A stretch of DNA of 64,000 nucleotides from Patescibacteria group bacterium (GTDB lineage: Bacteria > Patescibacteriota > Microgenomatia > UBA1406 > GWC2-37-13). The stretch lies in contig JAOAFZ010000001.1 of assembly GCA_026415975.1 (NCBI GenBank), positions 1 through 64,000 of the forward strand, given 5' to 3'. Positions 60,026 to 64,000 of the stretch are shown here, one piece after another. The position numbers and the translations under genes were made by a program. Under the pieces are notes generated by a model. That model searched no databases. It had not been told where the DNA came from and saw only the letters and a program-made list of their open reading frames with translations. The stretch's first letter is position 1. Each line of letters starts with the position of its first letter.

Positions 60026-62425
60026 TTAGCGGTTAACTTTATATATAACCCCTACACCGTTTTCTGTTTTGAAAACTGGTGAAGCGATTTTTGCAATCTT
60101 CGACTCGTAAAGGGTCTTGTACTTTTCACGCTCAAGCTTACTTACAATAATGTACTCAACATTATATTTGTCAATAAGCTGTCGGGAATACTCTGCATCC
60201 GGTGACTGATAGATAGCCTCAATATCCGGGATTCGCCGTCCTACGACGTCCGGAGAACCACGCCATAACCACTGATGTACCCACCACCCGGCAACAGTCG
60301 GGAGCCCGGTATACGCGCTGATATGATTGTAATCGGTGTAGGAATCACCCTGGGCTTCAAGAATCACCGGTTGTCCCTTTACATTCTCATTAAACCAGCG
60401 CACGATTTCGGCGTTTGCAGGCATTTCGCGTTTAAGCCATGCGATTCCGTCGAGGTTTACCGGTCTGGTGTAGGTAGCTTCGTCAAAGAGACCGGGGTAG
60501 TAAGACGGGAAGGCAAAAAAAGGATAGATTGCCGGAAAAAATGCAAACACAAACCACACGGCCTTAAGCGCATAACGTCGTGCGGAGAACAGTAATCTGA
60601 CTCTAAACAGTGTTATTGTGACAGCCAGAGATAGCATGATAAACGCCTGATAACCAAGCTTAAACATCGTGTTGGCACGAAAATGATCAGGGTAGATATC
60701 TTTAACATAGAAAAATTCCGGAACGGTAATCAGGAAAAAACCATAGGCATATAACAGCATTGTGAAAAGATCAACCGCACTAAGCCGTACTTTTTTCCGC
60801 AATATGGTTATTGAATACCGGCTTTCCCGGATTTCATTTTTACCCCAGAGTGCGGCAATGTACAGTACGAAACCGACAAAGAAAAATCCCCATAACACAA
60901 AGAGCATCCACCATTCAGAAATCTGGCAATTACCCCTCTCGAAAAGAAAGGGACCCAGTTTCCCGATATCGGTCAGGAACGATGGAGCACAGTTTATACC
61001 GACCCCTGATGCAAACGGGATGAAATAGGAGGAAAACGGATAGGAAAATACGAAAAATGAAAAAGCCAGGAGTATGGCAAAGGTGATGAAGCGGATTGTT
61101 GGACCAAAAAGCAGGAAAAGTACCGTCAGAGAGGCGAGAATATAAATAGGACCGTTCAAGGCGTTTGTCATGTAATGCACTGCGGTCATGAAGCCCAGTA
61201 ACAGTACGTACAACATCTCAGCCCGAGGCTTGAAGGAGATCGATTTTTCCGTGACAGATATTCCAATAGAGCCAATAAATCCGCGTGAAAAGGAATGGAC
61301 TGTTGTAAAGACGTGGCGTGAGAGAGAGTAGCGCTCGTTTGAATGCTTTTTAACATGTTGCTCAGAAACTGCTGGAGAGGTTTTTTTTCGTCGCAGGGAT
61401 AAGCCATAGAGAAATAAGGTAAAAACCACAGCCAGGGTAAATAGTACAAACGGAATATCAAAAACATGTCCATGCAAATCTGCTACCACGTAGGAATATG
61501 ACGGAAACTCATGAATCGTCTTCGGAATAAATCGGGTTGCGTTCGGATACCAGTATGTAGATGCCCGGTCGGGATTAAAGAGCTCGGAAAACGGTAACAG
61601 TATCTGCCAGAAGGGCACCGGCTCATCGGGATTATAGCCTCGTGTGAAGGCGTAGACTGAATGCAAATTTCCGCCGAGATTGATCAGATACGAGCCGATC
61701 AAACCATAAATCGCAAGGCGGAACCTGCTGATCCGGTCATCATCGAACATATGCCGCTTGAAGTTGTAAATGAGATTCGCTGACAATGAAAACGCGAGCG
61801 TTACTCCTTGGGCAAAGAGCGTTCCGAGAACCAGGTTATATCCGATCTCAGGGGCTGACCTGGTAAGTTTTATCAGGAAAGAACCGGTTAAATGGCCGAA
61901 GTAGTAGTAGTTAATGAAATACCCTGCTGGTTGCACATTATCCGCAGAAAGCCACATGTCAAGTGGAGGAAAATATTCTGTCCGCAGGATTGACATCATG
62001 AAACCGTAATCCATGAACTTTTCGAGTCCCCGAATCGATGGCTCCTGTCCACGGACAAACATATAGGCAAAAAGTGCTATCACAAACAGAATCTCTTCCA
62101 TGACGATGAAGGTCATTGTTTTCGGTTCTTTCAGGAACGAGAAGCTTCCGTTTTTCCGTTTCCACCCCCAGACCAGCAGTCCGTTGAGTACAGCCATTGC
62201 AAACAGAACGACAAGAATTCCTTGGTAACTAAAGGGAAGTATGCGTAACTCTCCCAAGACCAGCATGAGATATGAGAGGACGATAATTGCGACTGTTTTT
62301 GCAAAGGGGTATCCCCGGTCGAAGAAAAACCGCCCGAGAATAAGCCTGACAACCGGTACAAATACAATTCCTATGCCAAGCAGTGCTAAATACCAGGAGA
62401 GTGTCTCGGAAAGCCAGTTCGTCAT
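60026..62425 (-). CDS. DUF2298 polytopic membrane protein
   Basis: 799 residues with about 14-16 membrane helices and a C-terminal soluble domain of about 120 residues. GYPFAK near the N-terminus and the loop QEPSIRGLEKFMDYGFMMSILRTEYFPPLDMWLSADNVQPAGYFINYYYFGHL are the DUF2298 (YYY membrane protein) signature. The Tyr-rich YYYFGH and the acidic loop make a GT-C-type glycosyltransferase likely, but no reaction is proven for the family. A clear terminator follows the gene. Confidence 0.88.
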   Translation of the reverse strand: MTNWLSETLSWYLALLGIGIVFVPVVRLILGRFFFDRGYPFAKTVAIIVLSYLMLVLGELRILPFSYQGILVVLFAMAVLNGLLVWGWKRKNGSFSFLKEPKTMTFIVMEEILFVIALFAYMFVRGQEPSIRGLEKFMDYGFMMSILRTEYFPPLDMWLSADNVQPAGYFINYYYFGHLTGSFLIKLTRSAPEIGYNLVLGTLFAQGVTLAFSLSANLIYNFKRHMFDDDRISRFRLAIYGLIGSYLINLGGNLHSVYAFTRGYNPDEPVPFWQILLPFSELFNPDRASTYWYPNATRFIPKTIHEFPSYSYVVADLHGHVFDIPFVLFTLAVVFTLFLYGLSLRRKKTSPAVSEQHVKKHSNERYSLSRHVFTTVHSFSRGFIGSIGISVTEKSISFKPRAEMLYVLLLGFMTAVHYMTNALNGPIYILASLTVLFLLFGPTIRFITFAILLAFSFFVFSYPFSSYFIPFASGVGINCAPSFLTDIGKLGPFLFERGNCQISEWWMLFVLWGFFFVGFVLYIAALWGKNEIRESRYSITILRKKVRLSAVDLFTMLLYAYGFFLITVPEFFYVKDIYPDHFRANTMFKLGYQAFIMLSLAVTITLFRVRLLFSARRYALKAVWFVFAFFPAIYPFFAFPSYYPGLFDEATYTRPVNLDGIAWLKREMPANAEIVRWFNENVKGQPVILEAQGDSYTDYNHISAYTGLPTVAGWWVHQWLWRGSPDVVGRRIPDIEAIYQSPDAEYSRQLIDKYNVEYIIVSKLEREKYKTLYESKIAKIASPVFKTENGVGVIYKVNR

Positions 62426-62481
62426 GGGATAATCGAATTTGATATAATGACAAAATTATAATTGCTCACGATTCCATTGTC

Positions 62482-64000
62482 ATGGAGAAACGCTATAATC
62501 ATTCAGCGCAGGAGCCGCGCATATTTGAATTCTGGGAACGACGGAAACTCTTTGAAGCACGTATCTCTCCAGACAAAAAGCCTTTCACGATTATACTTCC
62601 GCCTCCGAATGCAAACGCTGATCTGCATGTGGGGCATGCCATGTATGTTTACGAGGATATAATGATCCGCTTCAATAAGTTGCGTGGCAGGGAAGTACTC
62701 TGGCTTCCCGGCTTTGATCACGCTGGTTTTGAGACGCAGTTTGTATTCGAAAAACATCTGAAAAAACAGGGGAAAAGCCGTCTGGATTTCGACCGCGAAA
62801 CGCTGTATCAAATGATCTGGGACTTTGTCGAAGAAAATAAGCCGAAGATGCGCGCGCAGCTTAAGCGGCTGGGATTTGCTCTGGACTGGAGTAAAGAACG
62901 CTTTACGATTGCCCCGGAAGTGGTTCGGGTAGTATACGATACATTCAAGCGGCTCTTTGATGCCGGGCTTCTGTACCGCAAAGAAAGACTGGTAAATTAT
63001 TGCTGGGTTGATGGCACCTCTTTTTCTGATCTTGAAGTGGATTATGTGGAAAGGCAGACAAAACTCTGGTATCTCAAATATCCGGTGAAAGGTGAGCCCG
63101 GAGCGTATCTAACGATTGCTACCACCCGTCCAGAGACGATGCTTGGCGATACTGCAGTCGCGGTAAATCCGAAAGACAAGCGGTATGCGGGATTCATCGG
63201 AAAAACCTTGATACTGCCCGTGGTTAATCGGGAGATTCCCGTTATCGCGGATGAAATGGTAGATCCGGAGTTTGGTACCGGTGCAGTAAAGATTACCCCG
63301 GCACATGATGAAAACGACTGGCAGGTGGCCCAGCGTAAAAACCTGCCTTTGATTCAGGTGATAGGCTTTGACGGCAGGTTGATTCAGGAAGCTGGGCGTT
63401 TTGCCGGTTTAAAGATCAATGTAGCACGCGAGGCAATCCTCGAGGTACTGAAAGAATCGGGTGCTCTGGAAAAAGAGCAGGACTATACCCATCGGGTTGG
63501 CGTGTGCTATAAGTGTGGAACTATAATAGAGCCCTTACCGCTTGAGCAATGGTTTATCGCTATAAAACCGCTTGCCCTGAAGGCAATCAAACGGATAAAA
63601 GATGACGAAATAACGTTTTATCCTAAAAAGTTTAAACGTCAGGCGATCCAGATTCTAGAAAGATATCACGACTGGAATATTTCCCGCCAGACAGTGTGGG
63701 GGATTCGTATACCGGCCTTCCGGAAAAATGGTGGTAAGTGGATCGTAGAGCTGGATCCGGAAAAACAGAAGCAACTGCTTGCGGACGGGTTTGAACAGGA
63801 TCCCGACACATTCGATACCTGGTTTTCGTCGGGTCAGTGGCCCTTTGCTACGCTCCTCTCGCTGGACGGATCCACAAACCCATCCGAGGGGGGGGAGCTT
63901 TTTAAGTACTTCTATCCGACGTCGGTGATGGAGACCGGTCATGACATTCTTCGCGCCTGGGTAGCGCGTATGATTATGCTTGGAGACTTTGCTACAGGGA
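62482..64000 (+). CDS. valS: valyl-tRNA synthetase, 5' part
   Basis: The frame from the ATG at 62482 stays open to the right edge (about 506 residues), so the gene is cut by the window. Class I HIGH motif as HVGH in LPPPNANADLHVGHAM, the editing-domain segments ATTRPETMLGDTAVAVNP and GTGAVKITPAHDENDW, and ISRQTVWGIRIPAF identify ValRS rather than IleRS or LeuRS. A zinc-type CYKCG pair is seen near residue 345. The KMSKS region lies beyond the edge. TATAAT (about 62455-62460) is around 20 bases upstream, so this mRNA has a short leader. Confidence 0.95.
   Translation, partial: MEKRYNHSAQEPRIFEFWERRKLFEARISPDKKPFTIILPPPNANADLHVGHAMYVYEDIMIRFNKLRGREVLWLPGFDHAGFETQFVFEKHLKKQGKSRLDFDRETLYQMIWDFVEENKPKMRAQLKRLGFALDWSKERFTIAPEVVRVVYDTFKRLFDAGLLYRKERLVNYCWVDGTSFSDLEVDYVERQTKLWYLKYPVKGEPGAYLTIATTRPETMLGDTAVAVNPKDKRYAGFIGKTLILPVVNREIPVIADEMVDPEFGTGAVKITPAHDENDWQVAQRKNLPLIQVIGFDGRLIQEAGRFAGLKINVAREAILEVLKESGALEKEQDYTHRVGVCYKCGTIIEPLPLEQWFIAIKPLALKAIKRIKDDEITFYPKKFKRQAIQILERYHDWNISRQTVWGIRIPAFRKNGGKWIVELDPEKQKQLLADGFEQDPDTFDTWFSSGQWPFATLLSLDGSTNPSEGGELFKYFYPTSVMETGHDILRAWVARMIMLGDFATG

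Overview
The window looks like a chromosome segment of a Candidate Phyla Radiation (Patescibacteria) bacterium, most likely of the Microgenomates group. This is an inference from gene content and style. It has short operons with overlapping genes, many small membrane proteins with Thr/Pro-rich linkers, few biosynthetic pathways, and archaeal-like versions of several core enzymes (DhnA-type class I aldolase, archaeal HMG-CoA synthase/thiolase/DUF35 trio, ATP-dependent DNA ligase). TGA is used as an ordinary stop (for example at the end of trmD), so the TGA-to-glycine code of Gracilibacteria/SR1 does not apply.

Layout. 0-1.3 kb: the 3' end of a polymorphic toxin with an RNase A-like tip and a CdiI-like immunity gene, both interrupted. 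1.6-9.5 kb: aldolase, HIT protein, a polytopic membrane protein, ClpB behind a CIRCE-like operator, a secreted protein and YidD. 9.4-15.5 kb: TrmD, superoxide dismutase, a Gld-type ABC transporter and GltX. 15.5-24.6 kb: a cell-surface block with a TolB-like protein, a 1116-residue FecR/PKD protein, a CHASE2 adenylate cyclase, an aquaporin and a Cys-rich secreted protein. 24.6-29.1 kb: tRNA-His, Era, tRNA-Gln, an 800-bp stretch without clear genes, and a two-component system with a secreted Spy-like protein. 29.2-32.2 kb: a GNAT-like protein, an HDAC-family deacetylase and an EpmA-like ligase.

32.3-38.1 kb is an anaerobic operon of aspartase, pyruvate formate-lyase, its activase and a VKOR-dihydroorotate dehydrogenase fusion. 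Its promoter carries a near-ideal CRP-type palindrome at about -41.5. A Crp/Fnr-family regulator with CRP-like DNA-reading residues and a D-lactate dehydrogenase follow. 39.9-48.5 kb holds a GH13 enzyme, small membrane proteins, a solitary 5S rRNA gene with its own promoter and terminator, and a PP2C-like/ECF sigma operon. 48.5-54.9 kb is a seven-gene mevalonate operon from acetyl-CoA to isopentenyl diphosphate, of the type that ends with isopentenyl phosphate kinase. The rest holds two VirB2-like pilin-type proteins, UppS, a Fic protein with DNA ligase, a DUF2298 membrane protein and the start of valS.

How it fits together. Pyruvate formate-lyase supplies acetyl-CoA, which the mevalonate operon can turn into isoprenoid precursors for UppS and cell-envelope lipid carriers. 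D-lactate dehydrogenase would reoxidise NADH. VKOR could form the disulfides suggested by several Cys-containing secreted proteins. A strong shared pattern is a TANNNT -10 box that usually ends 5-8 nt before the start codon. It implies that many first genes here are transcribed as leaderless mRNAs. I used it to choose several start codons. All functional assignments come from reading motifs by eye; no database search was run.
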